Of a stretch of DNA of 64,000 nucleotides, positions 34,851 to 42,973 are shown one piece after another. Source of the DNA: an uncultured Campylobacter sp. Its GTDB lineage: Bacteria; Campylobacterota; Campylobacteria; Campylobacterales; Campylobacteraceae. The stretch's first letter is position 1; every line of letters begins with the position of its first letter. Location of the stretch: NCBI RefSeq assembly GCF_905373215.1, contig NZ_CAJPRT010000002.1:1-64000 (forward strand), read 5' to 3'. The translations under genes and the position numbers were made by a program. Under the pieces are notes generated by a model that saw nothing but the letters and a program-made list of their open reading frames with translations, searched no databases and was not told the origin of the DNA.

Positions 34851-35186
34851 ATGATCAAATTAAAAGATAAACTCATTTATGAAACGCTAAAACTGGTCGA
34901 ATCGCAAGGCGAAGATGGGCTTTTGTGTCGCAATAAGCAAAGCGATGCAGAGTTTATGAGGCCCGTGAACGAATTCGCAGCTGCGAGTGGGCGCAACTAC
35001 ACCTCGATCAAATCGACTCTTGACATAATTCATAAAAACTGGGGTTATCTGCAGCGCGAAAGCATTAAGGATACGGGGCTTGACGCGGGCAAGGCGTCGA
35101 AGATTTTCATCTACCGCCTATGCGAGTCAGGGCGAAGCTTTATCGAAAAATACGAAAAAGCCCTCGTCCAAAACGCCGACAAATAG
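34851..35186 (+). CDS. Small protein, possible DNA-binding regulator
   Basis: 111 residues, not matched to a named family. The central part (FAAASGRNYTSIKSTLDIIH) reads like a helix-turn-helix, and the end (SKIFIYRLCESGRSFIEKY) like a wing and helix. The start MIKLKDK follows a purine-rich GGGAAAG site. Its promoter is overlapped by a perfect palindrome, which suits self-repression. DNA binding is inferred from shape and context. Confidence 0.6.
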   Translation: MIKLKDKLIYETLKLVESQGEDGLLCRNKQSDAEFMRPVNEFAAASGRNYTSIKSTLDIIHKNWGYLQRESIKDTGLDAGKASKIFIYRLCESGRSFIEKYEKALVQNADK

Positions 35187-35292
35187 CCCAAAATTAAAAA
35201 TTTTAAGCGCCGATTAGATAGAATTCTTTAATTTCACGTGGCGCGACAAAATTTCGTTTTTATGCGACTCACCTTAAAAAAAGGAGATGAAA

Positions 35293-35457
35293 ATGCTAGA
35301 TTTTATAGTAAAAATGTTCGCATGGAAAGCTGAGTGGGAGGTAAAAAAGGAATATGACAAAGAATTTGGCGATCTATCCTCCATGCGCTCAATCTTGCGC
35401 TTTATAATACTTCTTATCATACTTAGCATTTTGATTAAATTTCAATTAAGCTCATGA
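35293..35457 (+). CDS. Small membrane protein, 54 residues
   Basis: MLDFIVKMFAWKAEWEVKKE starts an amphipathic charged half. A single membrane helix follows (LRFIILLIILSILIKF, about residues 35-50). The second ATG is chosen because AAAAAAGGAG then has a 7-base spacer. Its TGA overlaps the next ATG (ATGA). Unrecognised. Confidence 0.7.
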   Translation: MLDFIVKMFAWKAEWEVKKEYDKEFGDLSSMRSILRFIILLIILSILIKFQLSS

Positions 35458-35600
35458 AAGATACATTTTTAGATATTGCGCTCGTTTTATTTGGCATCGC
35501 TATGCTCGTCACAATGCGACAAAAATCTTTATTAAAATTTACAATCTTCGTCGTGATTTTAGCGCTCGCCAGAGAGTTAATCATCAGATTTTACGCCTAG
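35454..35600 (+). CDS. Small membrane protein, 48 residues
   Basis: Two short hydrophobic segments (FLDIALVLFGIAMLV, residues 5-19; FTIFVVILALARELII, about 29-44) with a basic hinge between. Its ATG overlaps the stop of the preceding small gene, so the two are translationally coupled. The end ILALARELIIRF faintly recalls PsiE-like membrane proteins, but no assignment is made. Confidence 0.65.
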   Translation: MKDTFLDIALVLFGIAMLVTMRQKSLLKFTIFVVILALARELIIRFYA

Positions 35601-36317
35601 TTTCGGCAAAACCGACGCGGATGGAATTTAAAAATTTAAACGACAAAATGACGGCGCGACGGAATTCGGCGGGCGCAAATTTAAATTTCGCCATAACGGC
35701 ACTATGCTTTTATCGTCGTTAGTAAATTCTACTGCGCTTCAAGAATTGCCGCATCTACAAATCCAGCCTTTATCGTCAATGATAGATTTATCCGCGCCGA
35801 GGATTTGCGCTTGATGCCACGCTTTCTGCTATTAGTGGCGGATTTCGCTCGTGCAAATGCGACGGAATTTCACTTGTGCGAACAAGGCGGATTTTTTGCG
35901 GTGGCAGCAAAAATCATAAACCAAATGAGCGGGTTAGAGCGTAAATTTTATAACGCTATAACGCTTAAATTCCGCAGAAGCCTAAATTGGCGCAATGCAA
36001 GTGCAGAATTCAATCAAAAAATTTCAAACTTAGTAGTAAAATTCCGCGCACCAAAATTTTAAAATTTTATTTCATAAAATTCCGAGATTTAGGAATTAAA
36101 TTTTGCAATGAGACGGCAAATTTTACTTCGCAATTAAAATTCTCACCCAAACCATCCCCGAAAATTCTAAAATTTCATCATCATAAAATTTTAAAATTCC
36201 AATGTCGTATTGTAAATCTATTATTTTATAAAACGGAGCGAAAAGCGAAATCTTGCATAAATCGCACTCGAAAATTTCACGGATTCTCGCGCAAACTGGC
36301 TCGAAATTTCGCCCTGC
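35601..36317. other. Long gap filled with AAATTT/GGAATTC words
   Basis: About 700 bases with dense AAATTT, AAAATTTT, GACGGAATTC and AAATTCCGC words. Two open frames (35805-36062 and 35987-36337, +) have Phe/Lys/Asn-biased composition and no ribosome site, so they are treated as chance. The GGAATTC words match those seen inside the hisIE and pldA inserts. Confidence 0.5.
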
Positions 36318-37196
36318 CTACTCCACGTATCCGATAAATTCGCCATCGAAAGTATGCCTAACGTCGCCGCGAAAGTAAATTTTACCTCCATCTCCTAAGC
36401 GCAAATTTAGCATTTCGCCGCTTGCAGGTATCACGCGGATATCGGGAGCTAGCCCCATATTTTCGACGCCTGCGATGAAGCATGCTGCCATCCCCGTACC
36501 GCATGCGAGAGTTTCGGCTTCTACGCCACGCTCAAAGGTGCGCACTTTTAAAATTTTGCTTGCGAGGCGACTTTGAACTAACGCATAATTAACGTTAGCG
36601 TTATACTTTTCACGCAGATCGCGGGCTAGCGCGGCGTCGAACTCATTTAAATCGCTAACAAAAGTTACCAAGTGCGGCACTCCTGTGTTATAAAAATACC
36701 ACGTTAGCCCTGCCTCCTCAAAGCTTTCGCCAAGGCGCTTAGGATGAGTTAACATTACCTCTACGTTAGCTACTAACGCGTGAGCGTTAGGACGCAGATT
36801 GAAAATCTCACCGAAGCTTACATTGCGTAGCTCGCCGCGCATACTCTCGCTCAAATTTCCGCCGAAAATACCGAAAATTTCGCCGCTAATTACGCCTGCG
36901 CCGCTTAGGAATTTCATACTCTGCGCGGCCAAAAAATTCTCATACGCATACATGCATACCGCGCGCGAGCCGTTGCCGCACATATCGGCGGTGCTGCCGT
37001 CGCTATTATAAAATTCCCACTCGAAATTTATCCCATCTATGCCGTTAAATTTAGGCAGCACGACGATGAGCCCGTCGGCGCCCACCCCTTCGCGCCTGTC
37101 GCATAGCTCGCGCGCCAGCTTGGATCTATCTTCTTTAACCGAGTCCGTAAAGATCACGAAATCGTTGCCGCTCGCATTATATTTTGAAATTTTCAT
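36318..37196 (-). CDS. dapF: Diaminopimelate epimerase
   Basis: 292 residues. Converts L,L- to meso-diaminopimelate for lysine and for MurE. The two catalytic Cys are in ADMCGNGSRAV near residue 74 and TLACGTGMAACF near 223. KYNASGNDFVIF is the N-terminal substrate loop. Longer than some family members through variable loops around residues 110-130. The second of two adjacent ATGs is chosen for spacing to GAGG. Confidence 0.95.
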   Translation of the reverse strand: MKISKYNASGNDFVIFTDSVKEDRSKLARELCDRREGVGADGLIVVLPKFNGIDGINFEWEFYNSDGSTADMCGNGSRAVCMYAYENFLAAQSMKFLSGAGVISGEIFGIFGGNLSESMRGELRNVSFGEIFNLRPNAHALVANVEVMLTHPKRLGESFEEAGLTWYFYNTGVPHLVTFVSDLNEFDAALARDLREKYNANVNYALVQSRLASKILKVRTFERGVEAETLACGTGMAACFIAGVENMGLAPDIRVIPASGEMLNLRLGDGGKIYFRGDVRHTFDGEFIGYVE

Positions 37197-37290
37197 CATC
37201 TACCTCGCAAATTTTTAAAATTACTAACATTCGCTAACGCTTTATTAAAATTTATCTCTATTTAAATTTAAGCCTGCCGCTTGTTTTGGG

Positions 37291-37374
37291 CTATTCCGAG
37301 AGATATTTTACTAACTCGCCCTCATTGGTTAGTTTATTTATCGTGTGCTTTTTACGCTTGATGTTAGGTCTCAT
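37291..37374 (-). CDS. Possible 27-residue coupled protein
   Basis: MRPNIKRKKHTINKLTNEGE and seven more residues. Its ATG overlaps the stop of the Sel1-repeat gene (ATGA), and the composition is protein-like. No homologue is recognised. It could be a real small gene or the eroded end of a larger one. Confidence 0.35.
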   Translation of the reverse strand: MRPNIKRKKHTINKLTNEGELVKYLSE

Positions 37375-38291
37375 CTCATAGCTTTTAAGTACTCGCAAGC
37401 ATCAAATCTTCCGAGCTTGCAAGCTTTTTCATAAAGCTCGCGCGCCCTCTTTTTATCTTTCGTCACGCCCCAGCCCTTTTCGTATTGATACGCCAAATTT
37501 GAGCAGGCTAGCGGCTCGTCGCTTCTCTCGCACGCCTCGCTAAAATACTTCGCAGCAAGCGCGTGATCCTTTTGCCCGCCGTCGCCTTTGAAATACGTAA
37601 CGCCCAAATTTACGCACGAATCCACGTATCCTTGCTCGCAAGCCCTCGTAAAAAATGTCCTGGCCCTGTCCGCGTCCTTTTTCACGCCTTCGCCGAGAGC
37701 GTAGCTAAGCCCTAGGTTATGGCACGCCTCTACCTGCCCCATCTTGCAAGCCTTAATCAAAAGCTCGATCGCCTTTTTCACGTCGGGATAGACGCCGAGC
37801 CCCTTTTTATAGTTGTATGCAAGGCTCGCGCACCCCTCGCTGCTGTTTTTCTTGCAAGCATCGCTGAAAAGCTCATTCGCCCTCTTGCGATCCTGCGCCA
37901 CCCCCTGCCCGTCGTTGTAGAGCAGCCCCAAATAGACGCAGCCCTTCTGCTCGCCGAGCTTGCACGCCCTGTCGTAATAGCGCGCGGCCTGCCCGAAGCT
38001 TCTATTTGAGTCGTATGCATAGCCCAAATTTGCGCAATCCAGCGCGTTTTCCTCGCCGCCGGCGTCGCAGTTGCGCTGTAGCTCATTTATCACGCGGCTT
38101 AGTTTTTTACAATCCATCTCGCTCCCCGCGGCGCAGCCCTTCCTTAGATCGTCGATCTCTGCCGCAGCGCCCGTCGCAAACAGCGCGGAGAGCAAAACCG
38201 CTCGCGCCATAAATTTTAACCGCTCTTTAAGCGGCGCACTTTTAAAATTTTGAAATTTAGTGCCGCTTTGGGCGCGGCTACCGATCCTCAT
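37371..38291 (-). CDS. Exported Sel1-like repeat protein (HcpA-like)
   Basis: 306 residues. After an N-terminal region and a signal-like hydrophobic stretch (MARAVLLSALFATGAAAE, residues 28-45) come about seven 36-residue Sel1 repeats. Each carries two Cys as in Helicobacter Hcp proteins, e.g. LGEQKGCVYLGLLYNDGQGV. The repeats form a disulfide-stapled solenoid for protein binding in the periplasm or outside. The start at 38291 is set by a strong AAAGGAG; a shorter start at 38210 would give a more usual signal peptide. The dsbI genes at 49 kb could supply the disulfides. Confidence 0.85.
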   Translation of the reverse strand: MRIGSRAQSGTKFQNFKSAPLKERLKFMARAVLLSALFATGAAAEIDDLRKGCAAGSEMDCKKLSRVINELQRNCDAGGEENALDCANLGYAYDSNRSFGQAARYYDRACKLGEQKGCVYLGLLYNDGQGVAQDRKRANELFSDACKKNSSEGCASLAYNYKKGLGVYPDVKKAIELLIKACKMGQVEACHNLGLSYALGEGVKKDADRARTFFTRACEQGYVDSCVNLGVTYFKGDGGQKDHALAAKYFSEACERSDEPLACSNLAYQYEKGWGVTKDKKRARELYEKACKLGRFDACEYLKAMR

Positions 38292-38357
38292 CATCTCTCC
38301 TTTATTTTCAACTCATCTCAATTTGCGTAGAAATTTTACGAAGTCTAGCGCAAAGGG

Positions 38358-39032
38358 CTAAATTTTATCTTTTAGCTCTTTTAAAAATCTCTCCACCGCA
38401 ATCTTAAGCGCGGCAAGATCGCCTCCGTTATCTATCACAAAGTCCGCCATAGCGCGCTTTTGCTCGATATCCATTTGTAGCTCCACGCGGTGTTTTGCAG
38501 CGTCGTAGCTAAGCCCGTTTCGCTTCATCACGCGCGCGATCAGCGTATCTTTAGGCGCATAAACGACCGCTACTTTGTCAAAAAACTCATATCTCTTGCC
38601 CTCGAAAAATAGCGGAATATCGACAAAATAAAGCCTTCCTTTTGCCTCCAAAGCCTGCGCCTGCGATAAAATTTCAGCCGTTATCTTTGGATGCAGCAGC
38701 GCTTCAAGCTTTGCAAGCTCCGTAGGGTTTTTAAACACCAGCTCGCCTAGCTTTTTTCGATCTACCGAGGCGCAGGTGGCGGACGAAATTTCCTCGCCTG
38801 AACTAACGCGAAATTCCGGATGCAAGCCTAAATTTTCGGCCTGCGCGTCTTTTTGCACGACGTATTGCGAGCCGAAAATTTCAGCCACCTGCGCGGCGCA
38901 GCGATCCAAAACGTCATGCGAAATCTTATCGGCATCGATGATCTCAAATCCGAGCCCGGCAAGCAGTTCGCAAACCGCGCTCTTGCCGCTGCCGATGCTG
39001 CCCGTGATGACGATGGCGTGTTTAAATTTCAA
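38358..39032 (-). CDS. coaE: Dephospho-CoA kinase
   Basis: 224 residues. Last step of CoA synthesis. The P-loop is VITGSIGSGKSAVCELLA near residue 8, DADKISHDVL is near 34, and the lid DTLIARVMKRNGLSYDAAKH near 160. A short extra stretch near residues 60-85 (VQKDAQAENLGLHPEFRVSS) is not common in the family. It starts with TTG, like the divergent purM. Confidence 0.94.
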   Translation of the reverse strand: MKFKHAIVITGSIGSGKSAVCELLAGLGFEIIDADKISHDVLDRCAAQVAEIFGSQYVVQKDAQAENLGLHPEFRVSSGEEISSATCASVDRKKLGELVFKNPTELAKLEALLHPKITAEILSQAQALEAKGRLYFVDIPLFFEGKRYEFFDKVAVVYAPKDTLIARVMKRNGLSYDAAKHRVELQMDIEQKRAMADFVIDNGGDLAALKIAVERFLKELKDKI

Positions 39033-39105
39033 GGTGGGCCTTTATAGCGTTTTTATTCGATTTTAGCTAAAATCTACGAAATTATACCATCTTGGAGGAT
39101 AAAAT

Positions 39106-40089
39106 TTGATAAGCTACAAAGACGCGGGCGTCGATATAGACGCGGGAAACGACTTCGTAAACGCGATAAAACCGTTCGTAAAAGCGACGCAAACTCCGCA
39201 CGTTTTGGGCGGTATCGGCTCGTTTAGCGGCGCGGTGAGGCTGCCTGCGGGCTACAAAAAGCCCGCGATCCTAGGCGCTACCGACGGCGTGGGCACAAAG
39301 CTGCGGCTCGCGATCGACGCGCGCAAATTTGACGGCGTGGGGCAGGATCTCGTCGCAATGTGCGTAAATGATCTCATCTGCAACTTTGCCGAGCCGCTGT
39401 TTTTCCTCGACTACTACGCGACGGCAAAGCTTGAAATCAGCGATGCCAAAGAGGTCGTAAAAAGCATCGCCGAGGGCTGCAAACTCGCCCACTGCGCGCT
39501 GATCGGCGGCGAGACGGCGGAGATGCCCTCGATGTATGAGAAGGGCGACTTCGACCTTGCAGGCTTTGCCGTGGGTATCGCCGAAGAGGACGAGATCGAC
39601 CGTTCAAAATTTGTCCGCGAGGGCGACGTACTCATCGCGCTTCCTAGCAGCGGTCTGCACTCAAACGGCTTCTCGCTCGCGCGAAAAGTGGTCGCCGAGC
39701 TGGAGCTAAAATTTGACGACAAAGTGGGCGATCGCGCGCTCATCGATGTGCTTTTGGAGCCGACTAGAATTTACGTCGCCGACTTTTTAAATTTAAAAGA
39801 CAAGATCCACGCGCTCGCGCACATCACGGGCGGCGGCATCGTGGAAAATCTACCGCGCGTATTTCCGGAGGGGCTGGGTGCGAAGATCGAGCATGCCGCG
39901 ATCCGCACGCCCGAAATCTTTAAAATCATCGCGCAGAAGGTCGAGCCCGCCGAGATGATGAGAACGTTTAACATGGGCGTAGGCATGATCGTCGTAGCTC
40001 CGAAAGAAAACGTAGCTTTCGTACTAGCAAATACCGATGGCTACGTTATCGGCGAGGTTGTAAAAGGCAGAGGCGTGCAGCTCGTGTAA
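39106..40089 (+). CDS. purM: Phosphoribosylformylglycinamidine cyclo-ligase
   Basis: 327 residues. Makes aminoimidazole ribonucleotide in purine synthesis. YKDAGVDIDAGND at the start, GATDGVGTKLRLA near residue 58, IGGETAEMPSMY near 140 and HITGGGIVENLPR near 243 are family motifs. It starts with TTG, set by a strong GGAGG. A hairpin terminator follows. Confidence 0.96.
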   Translation: MISYKDAGVDIDAGNDFVNAIKPFVKATQTPHVLGGIGSFSGAVRLPAGYKKPAILGATDGVGTKLRLAIDARKFDGVGQDLVAMCVNDLICNFAEPLFFLDYYATAKLEISDAKEVVKSIAEGCKLAHCALIGGETAEMPSMYEKGDFDLAGFAVGIAEEDEIDRSKFVREGDVLIALPSSGLHSNGFSLARKVVAELELKFDDKVGDRALIDVLLEPTRIYVADFLNLKDKIHALAHITGGGIVENLPRVFPEGLGAKIEHAAIRTPEIFKIIAQKVEPAEMMRTFNMGVGMIVVAPKENVAFVLANTDGYVIGEVVKGRGVQLV

Positions 40090-40094
40090 ATTTG

Positions 40095-40119
40095 AAGCGG
40101 TAAAATTTGCCGCTTTTTT
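40095..40119 (+). terminator. Rho-independent terminator after purM
   Basis: AAGCGG and CCGCTT arms with AAATTT in the loop, followed directly by a T-run. It ends 15 bases before the next ATG. Confidence 0.85.
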
Positions 40120-40134
40120 GCCAAAGCAGAATTT

Positions 40135-40494
40135 ATGTTTAGACTAAATTTTAAAGCCGGTATTGCGACAGCTTCCAAAAACAGCGCTGATAATTATTAT
40201 ATGATAGGCCTTGCGGACGACAAGTACGACTATAAGAACTATCTGCTTTTTCAAAGACCGATCAAGCTCGGGCGGTACGAGGACGCAGACGCACTGCATA
40301 ACGGCTTATACGCAGAGTGCAACGGCGACGTATGCTATAACGGCTGTAAGGCTGTGAAAATCACTAGCGAGCTTATCGTTTTTGAGATCCAAGACAGCGT
40401 CATCACCGTGGATATCAGCGGCGTTAAAATTCCCAAGCGCTTCATGCAGTATTGTAAAGAAATTTTCGGCGATCTGCTCAGCATCGAGGGGTAA
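40135..40494 (+). CDS. Imm10-like immunity protein
   Basis: 119 residues. The segment YYMIGLADDKYDYKNYLLFQ near residue 22 resembles Imm10, where a G-x-ADD motif is followed by YLxLQR. A later strand pair (KAVKITSELIVFEIQDSV) also fits. Imm10 proteins are predicted to neutralise toxins of polymorphic toxin systems. No toxin gene lies nearby, so it is an orphan here. Family assignment is from motif memory only. Confidence 0.5.
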   Translation: MFRLNFKAGIATASKNSADNYYMIGLADDKYDYKNYLLFQRPIKLGRYEDADALHNGLYAECNGDVCYNGCKAVKITSELIVFEIQDSVITVDISGVKIPKRFMQYCKEIFGDLLSIEG

Positions 40495-40561
40495 ATTTAA
40501 ATGCGCTTAACGGCACGCAAAATTTGCCTGGCGACTGCCGTAAATTCTATCTGGAGGATAC

Positions 40562-41008
40562 TTACTCCGCATTCTTTGCGTCCGCTTTTTCGATGAGGCT
40601 TTTATACTCGTCCTCGCTTAGATGCTCCATCCATGCTACGTTTTTGCCGTCCTTTTCAAAGGTTACCGCGATGTGCTCGCCGTCTTCGTGCAGTCCGGCT
40701 CCATGCCAGTGTTTGATGCCCGGCGGACAAAGCACTACGTCGCCCGGGTGAGCGATTTGCACGATTCCGTCCGCCGTACCGGTGTAAATTTTACCCTGCG
40801 TTACGATTAAATTTTGCCCCGCAGGATGCGTATGCCATGCCGTGCGTACTCCGCGTGGAAAATGCACTAGCGCTGCTCCTGCATTTGAGTAAGGCGTCGC
40901 GCCGAAAAGCAGCGTGACCTTCGGCAGCCCGCCTGCAAAAATTTTATCACTCACCTTGTCATAGGCAGCGAGATTTTCCTTTTTAACCAAAACTTGCTTT
41001 TCCTGCAT
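40562..41008 (-). CDS. Cupin domain protein
   Basis: 148 residues, single cupin barrel. Metal-binding motif 1 is GVRTAWHTHPAGQNLIVTQG near residue 55 and motif 2 is PPGIKHWHGA near residue 95. The start at 41008 has a strong AAAGGAG. In-frame codons upstream (ILKILSLAAMAWALNLSAQE) encode a typical signal peptide, but a TAA at 41104-41102 cuts it off from its ATG at 41125. The protein may therefore have lost export. Related cupins sit in operons with secreted flavodoxin and carboxymuconolactone decarboxylase. Confidence 0.82.
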   Translation of the reverse strand: MQEKQVLVKKENLAAYDKVSDKIFAGGLPKVTLLFGATPYSNAGAALVHFPRGVRTAWHTHPAGQNLIVTQGKIYTGTADGIVQIAHPGDVVLCPPGIKHWHGAGLHEDGEHIAVTFEKDGKNVAWMEHLSEDEYKSLIEKADAKNAE

Positions 41009-41176
41009 CTTTTCTCCTTTATTTATATTTTTCGCAATGCTCTCTTGCGCGCTTAAATTTAATGCCCACGCCATCGCCGCTAAACTCAAAATTTTAAGAA
41101 TTTAGCGTTTATTTTTATCTTTCATTATGCTCGCTTTAAATTTAATCACAAATTTAAAGCCAAAGTGTGAGCTCGC

Positions 41177-41746
41177 CTAAAATTTCGCAAGCCACTCTTT
41201 TATCTCTTTTTCGCTTGCTCTCTCGCCGAAGTACTTCCCCGCTAGCCACTCGCCGCCGTTTGCTTTCTTGGCTAAATTTTTATCGCTATTTTCAAGCCCG
41301 GAGCTATAAACGGTGCAAAACGGGATCACCTTTTTGCCGCTAAAATCGTTGTTTTTTATAAATTCGTCAACCGGCCACGCAGCATCGTGCCACCAGATCG
41401 GATAGCCCACGAAAATAGCCTCGTAGCTCTCCCAGCCGGGGATTTTAGCGTTAGTTAGCGGTACGCTCCTAAGCGACGTATCATCATGCTCTCGGCTAAC
41501 GCGACTTTTTGGATCGTTGTAGTTTAGATCAGCGTTCGTGTAGGGCTGCACGGGCTTTAGTTCAACTATCTTAGCACCTAAATTTTGTGCTATTAAATTT
41601 GCCGCTCTAGCCGTATTGCCGCCTGCTGAAAAATAGACTACGAGCGTCTTTTGGGGCTCAAATTTTATATTTCCTGCTGCACTTTCGCCCGCCGCGAATG
41701 AACACATAGCAAGCGCTCCAGCCATTATTTTGCTTAATTTTTTCAT
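41177..41746 (-). CDS. Exported flavodoxin
   Basis: 189 residues. A signal peptide (LSKIMAGALAMCSFAAGESA) precedes a flavodoxin_4 domain. The FMN phosphate loop is VVYFSAGGNTARAANL near residue 36 and GYPIWWHDAAWPVDEF near 113 is the second FMN loop. An electron carrier or reductase outside the cytoplasm or at the membrane. It lies between the cupin and an alpha/beta hydrolase in one likely operon. Confidence 0.88.
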   Translation of the reverse strand: MKKLSKIMAGALAMCSFAAGESAAGNIKFEPQKTLVVYFSAGGNTARAANLIAQNLGAKIVELKPVQPYTNADLNYNDPKSRVSREHDDTSLRSVPLTNAKIPGWESYEAIFVGYPIWWHDAAWPVDEFIKNNDFSGKKVIPFCTVYSSGLENSDKNLAKKANGGEWLAGKYFGERASEKEIKEWLAKF

Positions 41747-41761
41747 TTTATTTTCTTTCCT

Positions 41762-42691
41762 TTATCTCATCTGTTCTTGCCAAAATTTGACCGCCTCATC
41801 CAGCCAGCCCTGTGCTGCCGTGCCGGTGCCTAAGCCAAATCCGTGACCTAAATTTGCGTAGCTACGAAACTGCGTTTTAACGCCCGTAGCGGCTAAATTT
41901 CGTATCCGTCTCTCCATCACGCCGGGGCTTGCGATCCAGTCGTTTTCGCCAACGACGGCAAAGGTCGGCGGATCGTTTCGCGTAAAATCCGAATAGCCCG
42001 TATATTGCATTATCACGGCTGCAGGTCGCGGATGCGAGCCCTGCTCAAAAGCCTGCGTGCCGTAGCTTCCCAGCATCGCCGCAAGCCTAGCTCCGGCCGA
42101 GCCGCCCCACAGCGAATAAAACTCCGCTCCCACCTCAAGCTCTTTTGCATGCTCAAAAATAAAGCTAATCGCACGAGCAAGGTCTTGCGCCCCGCTCCTA
42201 GCGCCTGGGCGGTAGATCAACGCAAAGGCGTTGTAGCCCTTTTTAGAAAGCTCAAGCGCGTGCGGGAAACTATCATGCATCGCGCCCACATAGGCAAAGC
42301 CGCCTCCGGCGACCACCACTGCAAACGGCTTGCCCCGCTCGCCTTTAAAATAAAAAAGCCCAGTATCATTTTTGCGTGGATCGGCGGCTTTTTCGGTATT
42401 TGAGTAAATATCGTAAAATACCTGCTTGCCGGCTTTGGCGCGATCTTTTAGATAGTTTAAAATTTCAACCGTTTTATCGGCATCGATATGCTCGTACCAC
42501 GTCAAATTTAGCTCGCCGAGCCTACCGCCGTTAAAGTAACCAGCATCTGTAGGAAAAAGCAGCCTGCCGTAATCACCAAACGCCGCATCATGGACGACGT
42601 CTGAAATTTTACTCTCTTTTGTAAAATTATCGTTCATTTGCCCTCCTGCTAACGCCGCCGCAAATAGCGCCGAAATCAAAAACTTTTTCAA
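41762..42691 (-). CDS. Exported alpha/beta hydrolase
   Basis: 309 residues. Signal peptide MKKFLISALFAAALAGG, then an esterase/BD-FAE-like fold. The nucleophile elbow is WGGSAGARLA near residue 193, the acid is probably Asp in VVGENDWIASP near 250, and His is in NLGHGFGLG near 285. AVVVAGGGFAYVG near 128 is the oxyanion-hole strand. Substrate unknown. Confidence 0.85.
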   Translation of the reverse strand: MKKFLISALFAAALAGGQMNDNFTKESKISDVVHDAAFGDYGRLLFPTDAGYFNGGRLGELNLTWYEHIDADKTVEILNYLKDRAKAGKQVFYDIYSNTEKAADPRKNDTGLFYFKGERGKPFAVVVAGGGFAYVGAMHDSFPHALELSKKGYNAFALIYRPGARSGAQDLARAISFIFEHAKELEVGAEFYSLWGGSAGARLAAMLGSYGTQAFEQGSHPRPAAVIMQYTGYSDFTRNDPPTFAVVGENDWIASPGVMERRIRNLAATGVKTQFRSYANLGHGFGLGTGTAAQGWLDEAVKFWQEQMR

Positions 42692-42716
42692 ATTTAACCC
42701 CTATAACCAAAAACCG

Positions 42717-42947
42717 CTAAAGACTTTTTAGGGCATCTCTTGCGTTTTGCAGCGCGACTTTTAGTTTGTCCGCACCGCCAGCCGCCGCATAAGCAGCCAC
42801 GCTAACGAGCGCTAGCTGTTTGTTGCTAAGCGCCCCGCTAAGCTTTGCCGCGTGCGGAAGCTCGTTAAAATTTATCATCGCTTGCTCCTTTGCCGAGCTT
42901 AAATTTAAAGCGAATAAAATAGCTAAAACAATTCTAAAAATTTTCAC
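42717..42947 (-). pseudogene. Carboxymuconolactone decarboxylase-like, C-terminally truncated
   Basis: 76 residues. A signal peptide (RIVLAILFALNLSSAKEQ) is followed by LSNKQLALVSVAAYAAAGGA, the first helix pair of the AhpD/CMD fold. It stops at ARDALKSL, before the helix that usually follows (GL-S-NEIKE with the family's active site). The rest is missing and the next gene starts 25 bases on, so a deletion is likely. The remaining part cannot form the usual catalytic core. Confidence 0.65.
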
Positions 42948-42973
42948 CGCATACCCTTTGTTTTTATTCGTTT

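Noticed and set aside
35805..36337. Two + strand frames before dapF
   Set aside because: Composition is that of the AAATTT filler; no ribosome site and overlap with the dapF end.
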